The notes under the pieces: generated by a model | The model's input: only the letters and a program-made list of their open reading frames with translations | What the model was told of the DNA's origin: nothing | Database searches by the model: none | In this document: one piece after another, positions 1 through 9,393 of the stretch | Layout of the letters: each line of letters begins with the position of its first letter | Position numbering within the stretch: the stretch's first letter is position 1 | Position numbers and translations under genes: made by a program | Assembly (NCBI RefSeq): GCF_019635935.1 | Contig: NZ_JAHBYN010000001.1 | Location: 744,001 to 808,000 of the forward strand | Length of the DNA stretch: 64,000 nucleotides | From: Parvibaculum sp. | Lineage (GTDB): Bacteria > Pseudomonadota > Alphaproteobacteria > Parvibaculales > Parvibaculaceae | Reading direction: 5' to 3'

Positions 1-841
1 TTAGACATTTCGGAAGCTACCGCCTCACAAAGCGTGCATAAAGTGGATCATATATTTATTCGGGCTGACGCCCATGAAGCGGCTGTCCACCTCTTGGCAC
101 AGCTGAAGCTGATGTAGATTATCGATTGGGTGGTGAGGAAGCATCAGGCTGACGCTTGGAATTCGAACCACTGCTGCTGCGGTCTCGTCGTCGGATCGGC
201 TGATGGGAGTCCTCAGAGCCGCCGCCGTCACGATGTCCGCCGGGCCGATCCTGAGCGGTGAGACCAGGGATGCTGGCCGCGACCCCCGACATCCCGATCT
301 CAGGCATTCGTGTAGCCCCGGGAGTTGACCGCCCTTATCGAACAACGCGGCAGGCCGATGCAGCCCGCCCTGCTGCGCCCTACTGCGCCCTATGCAGCGC
401 TGCACTACTGTCTGACGTATTTCCGACTACGTCACTGAGCGCGACCCGAGCCCGAAGCGGCTTCCAGGTCTTCCGGGCCACAGCGCCCGCGTTCAGCTCG
501 CGGTGCCAGCTGCGAAGTGTGCTCCCGTCTTTGGCAAGCGCAGACAATTCGTCAGGGCGCGCCGGGGCGACGGGGGAAAACGCCCAGCATCGCGTTCCCG
601 ATAATCGCAGAGCGCGATAGCCGACATCCTGACCTCCCCGGATTTGAAGTGACGCTGCGCGGCCGCAGGGGGCGGTGCTGCCGGATATCGCCCGGTTCCG
701 GCAGGAGCCGTCAGCTTCGGGAAACACGCCTCCGAAGAAAACATGAGTTCGGGTGCGACGATCCGCTACGAACGCGCGCTGGTGAGCGAGCGCGTTCGAG
801 CGGACCCAAGTCCCGAGCGGAATCGAAATGGGAGTTCAGAA
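1..841. other. Left-edge region with regulatory-looking repeats
   Basis: No convincing intact gene is seen here. It holds two copies of a 10-base unit CTGCGCCCTA around 373-392, a palindrome with perfect 7-base arms TGACGTA/TACGTCA at 413-434, and an inverted repeat with 8-base arms CGAACGCG/CGCGTTCG at 769-798, just before the exonuclease gene. A possible broken minus-strand gene (380-627) lies inside. By position, this resembles a divergent control region of a phage-like element, which is inference. Confidence 0.4.
380..627 (-). pseudogene. Possible frameshifted small gene, divergent from the exonuclease operon
   Basis: An ATG at 627 follows a good ribosome-binding site (GGGGAGG at 633-639) and opens a frame beginning MSAIALCDYRERDAG. 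That frame stops after about 43 residues. The next minus-strand frame reads on with coding-like codons (a segment including PDELSALAKDGSTLRSWHRE) to a stop at 380. A shift at the run of C near 575-580 would join the two. The product would be about 80 residues of unknown function, opposite in direction to the recombination genes, where phages often keep a regulator. It could equally be chance reading in GC-rich DNA. Confidence 0.25.
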
Positions 842-1759
842 ATGCAGACCATCATTGATGCGTCGAAAATGAAAACCGTGTCGGAGCCCGGCGTCTATGC
901 CGGCCTAGATGCTGCGGATTATCATTCTCAGCTCACGCCGACACCGAGCCTGTCGAGCTCAATGGCCCGGACACTGATCAACGAATGCCCTGCGATGCTG
1001 TGGCACGGTTCGTATTTGAATCCCGATCATGAGCGCGAAGAAAAAGCCCATTTTGACGTCGGCCAAGCCGTCCATTTACTGTATCTCGAGTCCGATAAAT
1101 TCTCCGAGTCCATCGCGATTGTTGACGCGACGGACTGGCGGAAAAAAGAGGCTCAGCAACAGCGTGACGAAGCGCGCGCCGCCGGGAAAATTCCGCTGCT
1201 GGCCAAAACCGCGGCGGAAATTCGCATGATGCGCGCGGCGATTCTGGCACACCCGATCGCCGGGAAGGCGTTTGCGGGAGAGGGTCACAGCGAGCTCTCG
1301 CTCGTTTGGCGTGACAAGGAAACCGGAGTTTGGCTAAAGGCCCGTCCCGACTGGACGCCGGCGAGCTTCTCGTTCATCGCTGACTTGAAGACGAGCACGA
1401 CAGCCAATCCGGCCGACTTCTCCCGCAAGGCCTACGGGCTCGGCTATCACATGCAAGCGGCATGGTATCTCGATGCTTGCGAAGCCGTGACCGGCACGCG
1501 GCCGAAACACTTCTGGTTTGTTGTTCAGGACAAGAGCGCACCGTTTCTCTGCAGCGTCGTCGCGTTCGACGAAGACGCCATCGCCGCCGGTCGCGCCCTC
1601 AATCGACAGGCGGTGCGGCAATTCGCTGACTGTGTCGAGCGCGACGACTGGCACGGCTATCGCCAGGACGCCACGCCTGACCGGGACACGGCTTTCATCT
1701 TGGCACTTCCGACTTGGGCACAGCGCGACGTCGACAGCACGCTTCAGGCGGCCGATTGA
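842..1759 (+). CDS. Phage PD-(D/E)XK exonuclease-like protein (DUF3799 / RecE type)
   Basis: A 305-residue protein with the layout of phage exonuclease VIII/Cas4-like nucleases. Visible landmarks are an early Ser-Met-Ala helix region, a central ARPDW segment and FIADLKTS, which supply the acidic residue and the D-x-K of a PD-(D/E)XK site at about 180-210, followed by a Q-x-x-x-Y motif region (MQAAWYLDA). Such enzymes resect double-stranded ends for single-strand annealing recombination. The ATG at 842 is chosen because GGAG lies 8 bases upstream; an upstream ATG at 743 would add 33 residues of low-complexity sequence. It opens a same-strand run with a Sak4-like ATPase and SSB, which supports a recombination role. 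Confidence 0.8.
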   Translation: MQTIIDASKMKTVSEPGVYAGLDAADYHSQLTPTPSLSSSMARTLINECPAMLWHGSYLNPDHEREEKAHFDVGQAVHLLYLESDKFSESIAIVDATDWRKKEAQQQRDEARAAGKIPLLAKTAAEIRMMRAAILAHPIAGKAFAGEGHSELSLVWRDKETGVWLKARPDWTPASFSFIADLKTSTTANPADFSRKAYGLGYHMQAAWYLDACEAVTGTRPKHFWFVVQDKSAPFLCSVVAFDEDAIAAGRALNRQAVRQFADCVERDDWHGYRQDATPDRDTAFILALPTWAQRDVDSTLQAAD

Positions 1760-1761
1760 CG

Positions 1762-2070
1762 ATGACGGTCCTCATCAACACCCCCACATGGCTTGGCGAG
1801 TTTGAGGCCGGGGTCTTCTTCCTCACGGATCGCGAGACCGGCCTGACGCTGGCCATGAGGAAAAGGGGGATCGCGGGCGAGGTGCGTGAGTGTCTTTTGA
1901 CTCACGCACCCGACCGCGTCGCGGAGACATATAGCCGGATCCTCGGTCCGACCGCGAGATGGGAGCGTGTCTACAAGCGGATTCCAGCGCAGGGAGAGAC
2001 ACATGAAGGTTCTGATCGGCTGCGAGACAAGCGGTCGGGTCCGCCACGCCTTCGCCGCGCTCGGACATGA
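1762..2070 (+). CDS. Small hypothetical phage protein
   Basis: A 102-residue reading frame starting 2 bases after the exonuclease stop (MTVLINTPTWLGEFEAGVFF). The first 80 residues look protein-like, with aromatic and acidic residues. The last 20 to 25 residues overlap the next gene in another frame and are Arg-rich, so the natural end may be a shadow extension. I do not recognise a family. Its tight position in the operon is the main support. Confidence 0.5.
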   Translation: MTVLINTPTWLGEFEAGVFFLTDRETGLTLAMRKRGIAGEVRECLLTHAPDRVAETYSRILGPTARWERVYKRIPAQGETHEGSDRLRDKRSGPPRLRRART

Positions 2071-2689
2071 TGTCTGGTCTGTCGACCTCCTCCCCAGCGA
2101 AGACATGAGCAATCGTCACATCGTCGGCGATGTCCGCCACTATCTCGACGACGGCTGGGACCTTTTGGCCGTCCTTCACCCGCCCTGTACCCGTCTCTGT
2201 AACTCGGGCGTGCGCTGGCTTTCCGTTCCGCCGCCGGGGCGAACTGTTGAGGAAATGTGGGACGAGCTTGCCGAAGGCGCGGCGCTGTTTTCGGCGTGCT
2301 GGAACGCACCCATCGAGCGCGTGGCCGTCGAGAATCCAGTCATGCATCGGTATGCGAAAGAGAGGATCGAAAATTTCGTGCCGGCGGCACAGACAGTCCA
2401 GCCCTGGCATTTCGGCGATCCCGCTTTCAAAGCCACAGGACTCTATCTCCGCGGTCTGCCGAAGCTCAAGCCAACCAGAAAACTGACGCCGCCGGCGCCC
2501 GGCACGGCGGAGCACCGCGCTTGGTCCCATATCCACAGGGCGGCACCCGGACCGGATCGCTGGAAAGAGCGCTCCCGGACATTCCCCGGAATCGCGGCGG
2601 CAATGGCAGAGCAGTGGGGCGGCTATGCGCTCGAGGCAGAAGCAAGCCGGGCGCAGAGGAAACACGAAGCCGCTACGGCGGCATACTAA
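2003..2689 (+). CDS. Phage DNA cytosine methyltransferase-like protein
   Basis: A 228-residue protein beginning MKVLIGCETSGRVRHAFAAL, an N-terminal fold like S-adenosylmethionine-dependent methyltransferases, followed by HPPCTRLCNSG near residue 60, which resembles the Pro-Cys motif of cytosine methylases. It ends with a conserved phage-type segment, DRWKERSRTFPGIA, near 190. Proteins of this type are common in phages and usually annotated as DNA methyltransferase-like; activity is not established. The start at 2003 has GGGAG 8 bases upstream. It lies between the exonuclease and the Sak4-like ATPase and overlaps the preceding small frame by 68 bases. Confidence 0.7.
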   Translation: MKVLIGCETSGRVRHAFAALGHDVWSVDLLPSEDMSNRHIVGDVRHYLDDGWDLLAVLHPPCTRLCNSGVRWLSVPPPGRTVEEMWDELAEGAALFSACWNAPIERVAVENPVMHRYAKERIENFVPAAQTVQPWHFGDPAFKATGLYLRGLPKLKPTRKLTPPAPGTAEHRAWSHIHRAAPGPDRWKERSRTFPGIAAAMAEQWGGYALEAEASRAQRKHEAATAAY

Positions 2690-2701
2690 AGGGAGCTCGA
2701 A

Positions 2702-3640
2702 ATGCAGATCAAGAAAGCGACTCGCGAGAGCACGCACCTCATCATCTCTCTGACCGGTCCGAGCGGATCCGGCAAGACGAAATCGGCGCTGCGACTCGCT
2801 GAGGGACTGGGCGAGAAGATCGGGTTTATCGATACAGAGTCCGGCCGCTCCGGCCTGTACGCTGATGAACACAATTTCGATGTTCTCGAGCTTGAAAGCC
2901 CGTTCACTCCGGACCGCTATATCGAAGCTCTTCGAAAATTCGAGGATGCCGGCTACGACGTCGTCATCATCGACAGCGCAAGTCACGAATGGGAAGGCAT
3001 CGGCGGTGTTCTCGATTTCGCGGACTCGCAAAAGTCGAGTAAGGGGAAGCCGCTCCAAGGCCTCTTGAAGTGGAAAGAGCCGAAATCGCGGCACAAAAAG
3101 TTCGTGTCGGAACTACTCAGGACACGGATGCATGTCATCGTCTGCTTGCGCGCAAAGCCTGTTTTTGAACAGCGCAAAGGCGCGGACGGACGCGACGAGA
3201 TCGTCATGGTCGGCTACAAAGAGATCGCGGAATCTTCGTTCATTTACGAAATGACAGTATCCGCGATGCTCTCAAACGAGGCCGGACGGCAAGGCTTCCC
3301 TTCGATGACGAAGTGCCCCGGCGCGCTTGTGTCGGCATTCCCCAGCAATGCTCCCATCAACGAAAACACTGGCCGAGAAATTGCCGCCTGGCTCGGGAAA
3401 ATCGCGCGCGATCCGGAGCTTGAGCTGCTCCACCGCACTGCCGGCGACGAAGCCGAATCCGGCACCGAGGCGCTCCAAGAATTCTGGGGCACGTTGACGA
3501 AAAAGCAGCAGCTAAAGCTGAAGCCTTCTATGGAGGGCTTTAAAGCGAAGGCGCGCGAGGCGGACGCTCAGCCTGAGGACGAGAGCGTCAGCAACGCTAA
3601 CCTCGAAGATCCATTTAACCAGTCCGTCGCGGCGGACTAA
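2702..3640 (+). CDS. Sak4-like phage AAA ATPase / recombinase
   Basis: A 312-residue P-loop ATPase with Walker [13 protein letters not shown] near residue 20 and Walker [13 protein letters not shown] near 95, matching the RecA-core family of phage ATPases related to Sak4 (AAA_24 type). In phages these work with a cognate SSB and an exonuclease in single-strand annealing, and that is exactly the gene set here: exonuclease upstream, ssb 14 bases downstream. The C-terminal 80 residues are charged and end in an acidic tail. Function is inferred from family and context. Confidence 0.8.
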   Translation: MQIKKATRESTHLIISLTGPSGSGKTKSALRLAEGLGEKIGFIDTESGRSGLYADEHNFDVLELESPFTPDRYIEALRKFEDAGYDVVIIDSASHEWEGIGGVLDFADSQKSSKGKPLQGLLKWKEPKSRHKKFVSELLRTRMHVIVCLRAKPVFEQRKGADGRDEIVMVGYKEIAESSFIYEMTVSAMLSNEAGRQGFPSMTKCPGALVSAFPSNAPINENTGREIAAWLGKIARDPELELLHRTAGDEAESGTEALQEFWGTLTKKQQLKLKPSMEGFKAKAREADAQPEDESVSNANLEDPFNQSVAAD

Positions 3641-3654
3641 AGAGGGAGACAGAA

Positions 3655-4098
3655 ATGTCTGGAAGTGTGAACAAAGTGATTCTCGTCGGCAATCTGGGCG
3701 CGGACCCGGAAATCCGCCGCACGCAGGACGGTCGTCCGATCGCCAATCTGCGCATTGCGACTTCGGAAAGCTGGCGCGACAAGAACAGCGGCGAACGCCG
3801 CGAAAAGACCGAGTGGCACCGCGTCGTCGTCTTCAACGAAGGCCTGTGCAAGGTCATCGAGCAGTACGTCAAGAAGGGCTGGAAGGTCTATCTCGAAGGC
3901 TCGCTGCAGACCCGCAAATGGACCGACCAGTCGGGCCAGGAACGCTACTCGACCGAAGTCGTGCTTCAGGGCTTCAACTCGGTCCTGACGATGCTCGACA
4001 GCAAGGGCGCCGGCAACGCGGTTGAGCAGCAGAACGGAGCGCCGGCCCATGACGAAGCGCCCGGGAACTTCGAAATGGAAGACGAGATTCCGTTCTGA
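3655..4098 (+). CDS. ssb: Single-stranded DNA-binding protein
   Basis: A 147-residue SSB: an N-terminal OB fold starting [19 protein letters not shown] with the conserved TEWHRVV strand and VYLEGSL, a short linker, and the C-terminal acidic tip MEDEIPF that recruits partner proteins. The linker is shorter than in typical chromosomal SSBs, which fits a phage-borne copy. It is the last gene of the recombination module and is followed at once by a strong hairpin terminator. Confidence 0.93.
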   Translation: MSGSVNKVILVGNLGADPEIRRTQDGRPIANLRIATSESWRDKNSGERREKTEWHRVVVFNEGLCKVIEQYVKKGWKVYLEGSLQTRKWTDQSGQERYSTEVVLQGFNSVLTMLDSKGAGNAVEQQNGAPAHDEAPGNFEMEDEIPF

Positions 4099-4103
4099 AT
4101 CGG

Positions 4104-4133
4104 ATGGTCCCGGGAAACCGGGACCATTTCCTT
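4104..4133 (+). terminator. Rho-independent terminator after ssb
   Basis: Perfect 10-base arms ATGGTCCCGG/CCGGGACCAT around a GAAA loop, followed by a T-rich stretch. It closes the exonuclease-to-ssb transcription unit. Confidence 0.85.
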
Positions 4134-4292
4134 TGCATGAAACAGCGGGGTCGCATCATGGGAGGATTCTGCTGGAAGGAGGAACGCGCGGCACGCGGTA
4201 ACCCGATCTTAAGCATATTCGAAAGAGGAATTTCGCGTTCTCGGGTCAGGGTCAATCTTCAACTGGGTCACCAACCCAGCCAGGAGATCACT

Positions 4293-4601
4293 ATGATAAG
4301 CGACGATGACTCAGGACCAATCCTCGTGCAGCTCTTTGCTGCCAAGGACCAGTCTGTGGTTCACCTTTTCGATCTGGAACGAGCAGAGCAGGAAGAGATC
4401 CGCTTCAGTCGGGATTTCGACGAAAGTGAGCACGGCGCATACCTGAGATTTCTCGATCTGCTCACTCTCCTCGAAAGCGAAGACCAAGCCCTTCTCATAT
4501 GCGATATCGTTTCGCACTTGCGGATCGACGTCGATGAATTTTTCAATCGAGCCTGCGCTGCAAAAAAAGCCGTCTATCCAAAGCCGGCAACGGAAAATTA
4601 A
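4293..4601 (+). CDS. Small acidic hypothetical protein
   Basis: A 102-residue, strongly acidic protein (MISDDDSGPILVQLF; many Asp and Glu). The ATG at 4293 is preceded by AGGAG at the right distance, so the longer frame from 4104 is rejected: it would run through the ssb terminator. A small inverted repeat CTGGGT/ACCCAG at about 4264-4278 lies just upstream. No family recognised. Position between ssb and the AlpA/integrase pair suggests a small phage or element gene. Confidence 0.6.
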   Translation: MISDDDSGPILVQLFAAKDQSVVHLFDLERAEQEEIRFSRDFDESEHGAYLRFLDLLTLLESEDQALLICDIVSHLRIDVDEFFNRACAAKKAVYPKPATEN

Positions 4602-4609
4602 TCCTATGT

Positions 4610-4645
4610 ATAAGCATCGCTCGCAATCAAGCGGGTGGTGCTTAT
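4610..4645. repeat. Inverted repeat before the AlpA-int unit
   Basis: Arms ATAAGCA (4610-4616) and TGCTTAT (4639-4645) with an inner CGCT/AGCG pairing. It follows the stop of the acidic protein by 8 bases and precedes a TTGACA-like hexamer near 4652. It could be a terminator of the upstream gene or an operator for the excisionase-integrase unit. Confidence 0.45.
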
Positions 4646-4694
4646 CTACGGTTGACATATGGAGCGGACCCACGGGTGCGCACTCAGCGACGAG

Positions 4695-4928
4695 ATGATC
4701 ATGGCCCCGGAATCGAGATATATTGACACGCGAAGTGTCGCAAAAATTTTAGGACGATCGCGCGCTTGGTTTTACGCGCGTAAAAAGAGCCTCGAAAAAT
4801 TGGGTTTTCCTAGCCCTCACCCAATCATCGGCCGATACGATTTGGCACTCGTTCAGCGTTGGGTTGACGGCCAGGGCTTTCTGTCTCATGCAAAAGAACC
4901 TGAGAATCCGTTCGACGAGGCTTTTTGA
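4695..4928 (+). CDS. AlpA/excisionase-type DNA-binding protein
   Basis: About 77 residues. The segment YIDTRSVAKILGRSRAWFYA is a MerR/AlpA-style helix-turn-helix, followed by a short wing and GRYDLALVQRWV. This class regulates or assists integrases of integrative elements. ATG codons at 4695 and 4701 are both possible; the longer frame from 4659 lacks a good ribosome-binding site. Its stop TGA overlaps the integrase ATG (TGATG), so the two are probably translated together. Confidence 0.7.
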   Translation: MIMAPESRYIDTRSVAKILGRSRAWFYARKKSLEKLGFPSPHPIIGRYDLALVQRWVDGQGFLSHAKEPENPFDEAF

Positions 4929-6082
4929 TGCGGTCGATTCGCGTTCGATATCTCGAGTCTCGAAAAATCGCCGGCGGTCGGACGGGCTATTACTATAATC
5001 CGAAGGCGGACCTACGCGCCGCCGGCATCGTCGACAGACAGCCTCTTGGCGAGGATCTTGCTGAGGCGATTGCAAAAGCGGAGCGGCTCAACGCCATCGT
5101 CGATGAGTATCGCGCCGCGGTTCGTCGCGGCGAGGAGCTCAAGGTTGACAGAAAAGAACCCGGCAGCATCGCGCATCTTTTCGACGAATATCAGAAGAGC
5201 GATTCATTTAATGACACCTCTAAAAAGACGCAGGTTGACTACAAAAAATGCCTACGGACGCTAGAGAATACCGTCTTAAAAAACGGCGTCCGCTTCGGAG
5301 ACATGCCAGCCGCAAAGCTGGAATACAGACACGCCGATGCGCTTTATAAGCTTCTTCGCGAGAGACACGGTCTTTCATACGCAAATGCGATGATGCGCGT
5401 TGCGCGGCGTGTCTTCGGCCTCGGCATCCGATGGAAACTCACAAAACAAAATCCATTCTCAAAACCTGGACTTAAGTCGACTGAATCTCGCGATGTAGTG
5501 TGGACCGTAGCGCAGATGCATGAGTTCATGGATGCTGCTCGCAAGGAAGGATATCCCTCACTCGCGCTCGTAATGCTGATGGCATATGAATTGGCACAGC
5601 GTGTGGTCGATGTTCGACTGTTTACCTGGGATATTTATAAAGACGGTGTTTTCAGCATTCGTCAGACGAAAACGAATACATTTTTGCGTGTGCCAGCGAG
5701 TGATGAGCTTGTCCTTGCGCTCGAGGATCTGGAGCGCAAGAACGGCACGCCGATTGCTGTGTGTGAAGCAACCGGCCGGGCGTGGGGTGCTTCGTTTCTC
5801 ACACACACTTTCCGTGACATCATGCGGACTTCCGGTCTCCCTGAAAATTTGCGAATATCAGACATGCGGCGCACGAGCCTCACAGAGCTGGGCGATGCCG
5901 GCGCGACTGAGGATGAGCTCATAAGCATGTCGGGGCATCTGACCCGCGAGATGGTCAGAATCTATTCTCGCGCGACCGTCCAAAAGGCTAGAAACGCCAT
6001 CACAAAACGCGAGGCTTGGCGCCAAAAAGTCCAAACGAACACCACGGACGAAGTCCAAATGACCTCGCCGACATCCACATAA
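4928..6082 (+). CDS. int: Tyrosine-type integrase
   Basis: A 384-residue phage-family integrase with an N-terminal arm-binding/SAM-like region and C-terminal catalytic domain. The catalytic pattern is visible: an Arg in MAYELAQRVVDVRLFTW near 225, a Lys in RQTKTNTFL, then RISDMRRTSLTEL, a GHLT segment and the Tyr of MVRIYSRATV near 350. The ATG at 4928 is preferred over TTG 4925 because of the TGATG overlap with the AlpA gene. It lies directly beside the 3' end of tRNA-Lys, the usual position for an integrase that uses that tRNA as its attachment site. Confidence 0.93.
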   Translation: MRSIRVRYLESRKIAGGRTGYYYNPKADLRAAGIVDRQPLGEDLAEAIAKAERLNAIVDEYRAAVRRGEELKVDRKEPGSIAHLFDEYQKSDSFNDTSKKTQVDYKKCLRTLENTVLKNGVRFGDMPAAKLEYRHADALYKLLRERHGLSYANAMMRVARRVFGLGIRWKLTKQNPFSKPGLKSTESRDVVWTVAQMHEFMDAARKEGYPSLALVMLMAYELAQRVVDVRLFTWDIYKDGVFSIRQTKTNTFLRVPASDELVLALEDLERKNGTPIAVCEATGRAWGASFLTHTFRDIMRTSGLPENLRISDMRRTSLTELGDAGATEDELISMSGHLTREMVRIYSRATVQKARNAITKREAWRQKVQTNTTDEVQMTSPTST

Positions 6083-6105
6083 ACATTTGATTTTGTTGGT
6101 ATTTT

Positions 6106-6181
<76 letters not shown>

Positions 6182-6258
6182 GCCGAGCCGCCGGACATGG
6201 ACCCGGGGCAATCGGTGGAAACCACCATCCCGGCCACCTTGTCTGTGGGGGAGCGGTG

Positions 6259-6287
6259 CCTATAGCAAAGGAACCGGGGCCTGTCCA
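6259..6287 (-). promoter_or_regulatory. Promoter of tRNA-Lys
   Basis: On the minus strand a -35 TGGACA and a -10 TATAGG are separated by 17 bases, about 80 bases upstream of the tRNA. It lies between the rodA stop and the tRNA. Identified by eye. Confidence 0.55.
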
Positions 6288-6336
6288 GCAGCGGCCGCCC
6301 CCGCCTGAAAAGCGGCGGCCCGCGAATCGCACGGGA

Positions 6337-7485
6337 CTACCAGAAGGCGCTGGGGCCGCGTGAAATTTCGACGTTCCGGTGAATATGGACGCTCATCAGC
6401 AGGCCGAAAGCGAACATCAGCGACAGCATCGCCGTGCCGCCATAGGAGACCAGCGGCAGCGGCACGCCGACCACCGGCAGCAGCCCCATGACCATCGCCG
6501 TGTTGATGAAGACATAGAGGAAGAACGTCATCGACACGCCGATCGCCAGCAGCCGCCCGAACTGGTTGCGGCATTGCATGGCCACATTGAGCGAGAACAT
6601 CAGCACGATGAAATAGAGCGCCAGAAGCACCAGCCCGCCCGCGAGGCCGAGCTCCTCGCCCAGCATCGTGAAAATGAAGTCGGTGTGCTTTTCGGGGAGG
6701 AAATTGAGCTGGCTCTGCGTGCCTTCCATGAAACCCTTGCCGAAGACACCGCCGGCGCCGAGGGCGATCTTGGATTGCAGAATGTGATAGCCGGTGCCGA
6801 GCGGGTCGCGCTCCGGGTCGAGGAACGTGAAGACGCGGTTCTTCTGGTAGTCGTGAAGCCGGCCCCAGACGACGGGCACGGCTGCAAGCACGAGGGCGCC
6901 GGAAAGGATGAAATAGCGCCAGCGAAGCCCGGCGGCGAAGAGCAGGATCGCACCGGACGCGATCAGCAGGATGGCGGTTCCGAGATCGGGCTGCAGGACA
7001 ACGAGACCGACGGGTGCGGCGATCAGCGCCACCGGAATGACGAGATTGCGCAGCCGCGACACCTCATCGAGCGTCAATCCGTGGAAATAGCGCGCCAGCG
7101 CCATCAGCAGCGTTACCTTCATGATCTCGGACGGCTGGATCTGGACAAAACCGAGATTGAGCCAGCGTTGCGCGCCCATACCCGTCATCCCGACCACTTC
7201 CACGGCAACGAGCATGGCCAGCGCCACACCGTAGAGCGGATAGGCGAGCCGCATCCAGAGCCGCAGATCGATCATCGCGGCGATCAGCAGAATGCAGACG
7301 CCGGCGGCGAAGCGCAGTGCCTGCCGGTAGGCCCAGGGCGAAAAACTGCCTTCGGCGACCGAATAAAGCATCGCGAAGCCGATCGACGCGATCAGCACGA
7401 GCAGCAGCAGAAAGCCCCAGTTGAACTCGACAAGCTTGTCGGTGAGGCGAAGTTCGCGGCCGGTGAAACGTCTGAGATCGAGCAT
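6337..7485 (-). CDS. rodA: Rod shape-determining protein RodA (SEDS glycosyltransferase)
   Basis: A 382-residue, ten-helix SEDS membrane protein that polymerises lipid II glycan strands with PBP2 in the elongasome. It begins MLDLRRFTGRELRLTDKLVE, which sets the start at 7485; the longer frame to 7698 is Arg/Ala shadow sequence of mrdA. Late conserved segments include FLPEKHTDFIFTMLGEELG and the C-terminal PLPLVSYGGTAML. The start codon shares one base with the mrdA stop (TGATG), so it is translationally coupled to its partner transpeptidase. Confidence 0.95.
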   Translation of the reverse strand: MLDLRRFTGRELRLTDKLVEFNWGFLLLLVLIASIGFAMLYSVAEGSFSPWAYRQALRFAAGVCILLIAAMIDLRLWMRLAYPLYGVALAMLVAVEVVGMTGMGAQRWLNLGFVQIQPSEIMKVTLLMALARYFHGLTLDEVSRLRNLVIPVALIAAPVGLVVLQPDLGTAILLIASGAILLFAAGLRWRYFILSGALVLAAVPVVWGRLHDYQKNRVFTFLDPERDPLGTGYHILQSKIALGAGGVFGKGFMEGTQSQLNFLPEKHTDFIFTMLGEELGLAGGLVLLALYFIVLMFSLNVAMQCRNQFGRLLAIGVSMTFFLYVFINTAMVMGLLPVVGVPLPLVSYGGTAMLSLMFAFGLLMSVHIHRNVEISRGPSAFW

Positions 7486-9371
7486 CAGCCTTCCCTCGCC
7501 CCGGTGCTGCCGCGCGGCGGCACAACGGCTTGCGGCCGGTCCACATTGCGGCTCAGCACTTCGCGCATGATGTCGCGCGCAACAGGCGCGGCGGCGGCGG
7601 AACCGGAGCCGCCATGCTCGACAATCACCGACAGCGCATAGCGCGGTGCATGGACGGGCGCGTAACAAACGAAAAGCGCATGGTCGCGTTGCCGCCACGG
7701 AAGCTGCTCGTTCTTCAGAACGCCGGTCAATCGTTCCGCGCGGCTGATTCGCCGCACCTGCGCCGTGCCCGTCTTGCCGGCCAGTTCCATTCCGGGCTCG
7801 GGAATGCGCGAGCGGAACGCGGTGCCGCCGGGCTCATTGGAAACGGCGTTCATGCCGTCACAGGCAACCTTCAAGGCCGCCTCGCCGAGGCCTAGCGATG
7901 CCGGGCGCGGCGTCGGCAGCAATTGCCCGCCAATGGCGCGGGTCAATCGCGGTTTCACGGCATAACCGCCATTGGCGAGCCGCGCCGTCATCACCGCCAG
8001 TTGCAAGGGCGTCGTCAGCAGGTAGCCCTGTCCAATGCCGGCGATCACCGTTTCGCCCTGATGCCACGGCTCGCCCCGCGTCGCCCGCTTCCAGTCGGGC
8101 GTCGGCACAAGGCCCGCCTTCTCGCCGGGCACTTCGAAGCCATAGGTTTCGCCGAGCCCGAATTTTCGCGCCATCTCGGCAATCGCATTGATGCCGATGC
8201 GGCGTGCCACGTCGTAGAAGAAGACGTCGCAGGAATATTTGATGGCCTGGTGCATATTCATCGCGCCGTGGCCGCCCTTTTTCCAGCAATGGAAGTCGTG
8301 GCTGCCGAGCGAGTAATGTCCGGGGCAAACGACGCGCTGCGCGGGATTGATGCCGGCCTCGATCGCCGCCGCCGCCACCACCATCTTGAACGTCGATCCT
8401 GGTGGATACATGCCGGCCAGCGCCTTGTTGACCAGCGGCTTGTATTCGTTGTCGACAAGCGCCCGCCACTGCTCGTTGCTGAGCCCCATGTTGAACTGGT
8501 TCGGGTCGTAGGCCGGCGCCGAAACGAATGCAAGAACGTCGCCCGAGTGAATATCCATCACGACGGCGCCCGCAGATTCGCCTTTCAGCCGGTCCCAGGC
8601 AAAACGTTGAATATCCATGTCGAGCGTCAGCACGACTTCCTGGCCCGGCTTGCCGGGATCCTTGGCAAGCTCGCGGATCACGCGGCCATAGGCATTGACT
8701 TCGACATGGCTCGAGCCCGCCGTACCGCGCAGCTCCTTGTCGTAGGTTTTCTCGATACCTTCCTTGCCGATGCGAAAGCCCGGCAGGCGCATGAGCTGAC
8801 GGTCGGTCTCGGCTTCGGCCATGTCCTTTTCCGACACGGCGGCGACATAGCCCATGATATGCGCAAGCTCTTCCCCGTACGGATAGTCGCGCGTCTCGCC
8901 GACATCCGGAACGATGCCCGCGAGATCGGGTTCGTTGATGTTGACCTTGGCGAACTGATCCCATGTCAGCCCTTCGGCGACCGTCACGGGCATGAAGCGT
9001 GGCGAGCGTTGAACGTCGCGCAGGATGCGCCGCCGGGCGAAGTCGCTGATTTCGATGATCCGCGACAGACGGTCGAGCGTCGCTTCGATGTCCGCCGTTT
9101 GCTCGGAGATCATCATGGCACGGAAATTCTGGCGATTGGAGGCGAGGATCCGCCCATAGCGGTCGACGACATTGCCGCGGAGCGGTGCAAGAAGCCGCAT
9201 GCTGACGCGGTTTTCTTCCGCAAGCATAGTGTACTGATCGGATTTCAGGACCTGCAGATAATACATGCGGCCGGCCAGCACCACGAACGCAGCGCCCTGT
9301 ATGGCGCCAAGCAACGCCGCGCGCCGCGTGAACGCTTGATAGCGTGTGTTGTCGCGTCCGCTTATCTGCAT
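7485..9371 (-). CDS. mrdA: Penicillin-binding protein 2 (peptidoglycan D,D-transpeptidase)
   Basis: A 628-residue class B PBP. It has a single N-terminal membrane segment (about 20-40), a dimerisation/pedestal domain and a C-terminal transpeptidase domain. Active-site motifs are S-x-x-K in PPGSTFKM near 335, the S-x-N/D-type motif in KYSCD near 385, and KTG in AGKTGTAQV near 540. It crosslinks peptidoglycan during lateral growth with RodA. It lies in the mreB-mreC-mreD-mrdA-rodA cluster, all on the minus strand. Confidence 0.95.
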   Translation of the reverse strand: MQISGRDNTRYQAFTRRAALLGAIQGAAFVVLAGRMYYLQVLKSDQYTMLAEENRVSMRLLAPLRGNVVDRYGRILASNRQNFRAMMISEQTADIEATLDRLSRIIEISDFARRRILRDVQRSPRFMPVTVAEGLTWDQFAKVNINEPDLAGIVPDVGETRDYPYGEELAHIMGYVAAVSEKDMAEAETDRQLMRLPGFRIGKEGIEKTYDKELRGTAGSSHVEVNAYGRVIRELAKDPGKPGQEVVLTLDMDIQRFAWDRLKGESAGAVVMDIHSGDVLAFVSAPAYDPNQFNMGLSNEQWRALVDNEYKPLVNKALAGMYPPGSTFKMVVAAAAIEAGINPAQRVVCPGHYSLGSHDFHCWKKGGHGAMNMHQAIKYSCDVFFYDVARRIGINAIAEMARKFGLGETYGFEVPGEKAGLVPTPDWKRATRGEPWHQGETVIAGIGQGYLLTTPLQLAVMTARLANGGYAVKPRLTRAIGGQLLPTPRPASLGLGEAALKVACDGMNAVSNEPGGTAFRSRIPEPGMELAGKTGTAQVRRISRAERLTGVLKNEQLPWRQRDHALFVCYAPVHAPRYALSVIVEHGGSGSAAAAPVARDIMREVLSRNVDRPQAVVPPRGSTGAREG

Positions 9372-9393
9372 GTGCCACGCTCCATCGCCTGCC

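Noticed and set aside
6379..7641. 420-codon plus-strand frame opposite rodA
   Set aside because: Same shadow effect; Gln/His/Arg-rich, no domain, while rodA and mrdA are clear.
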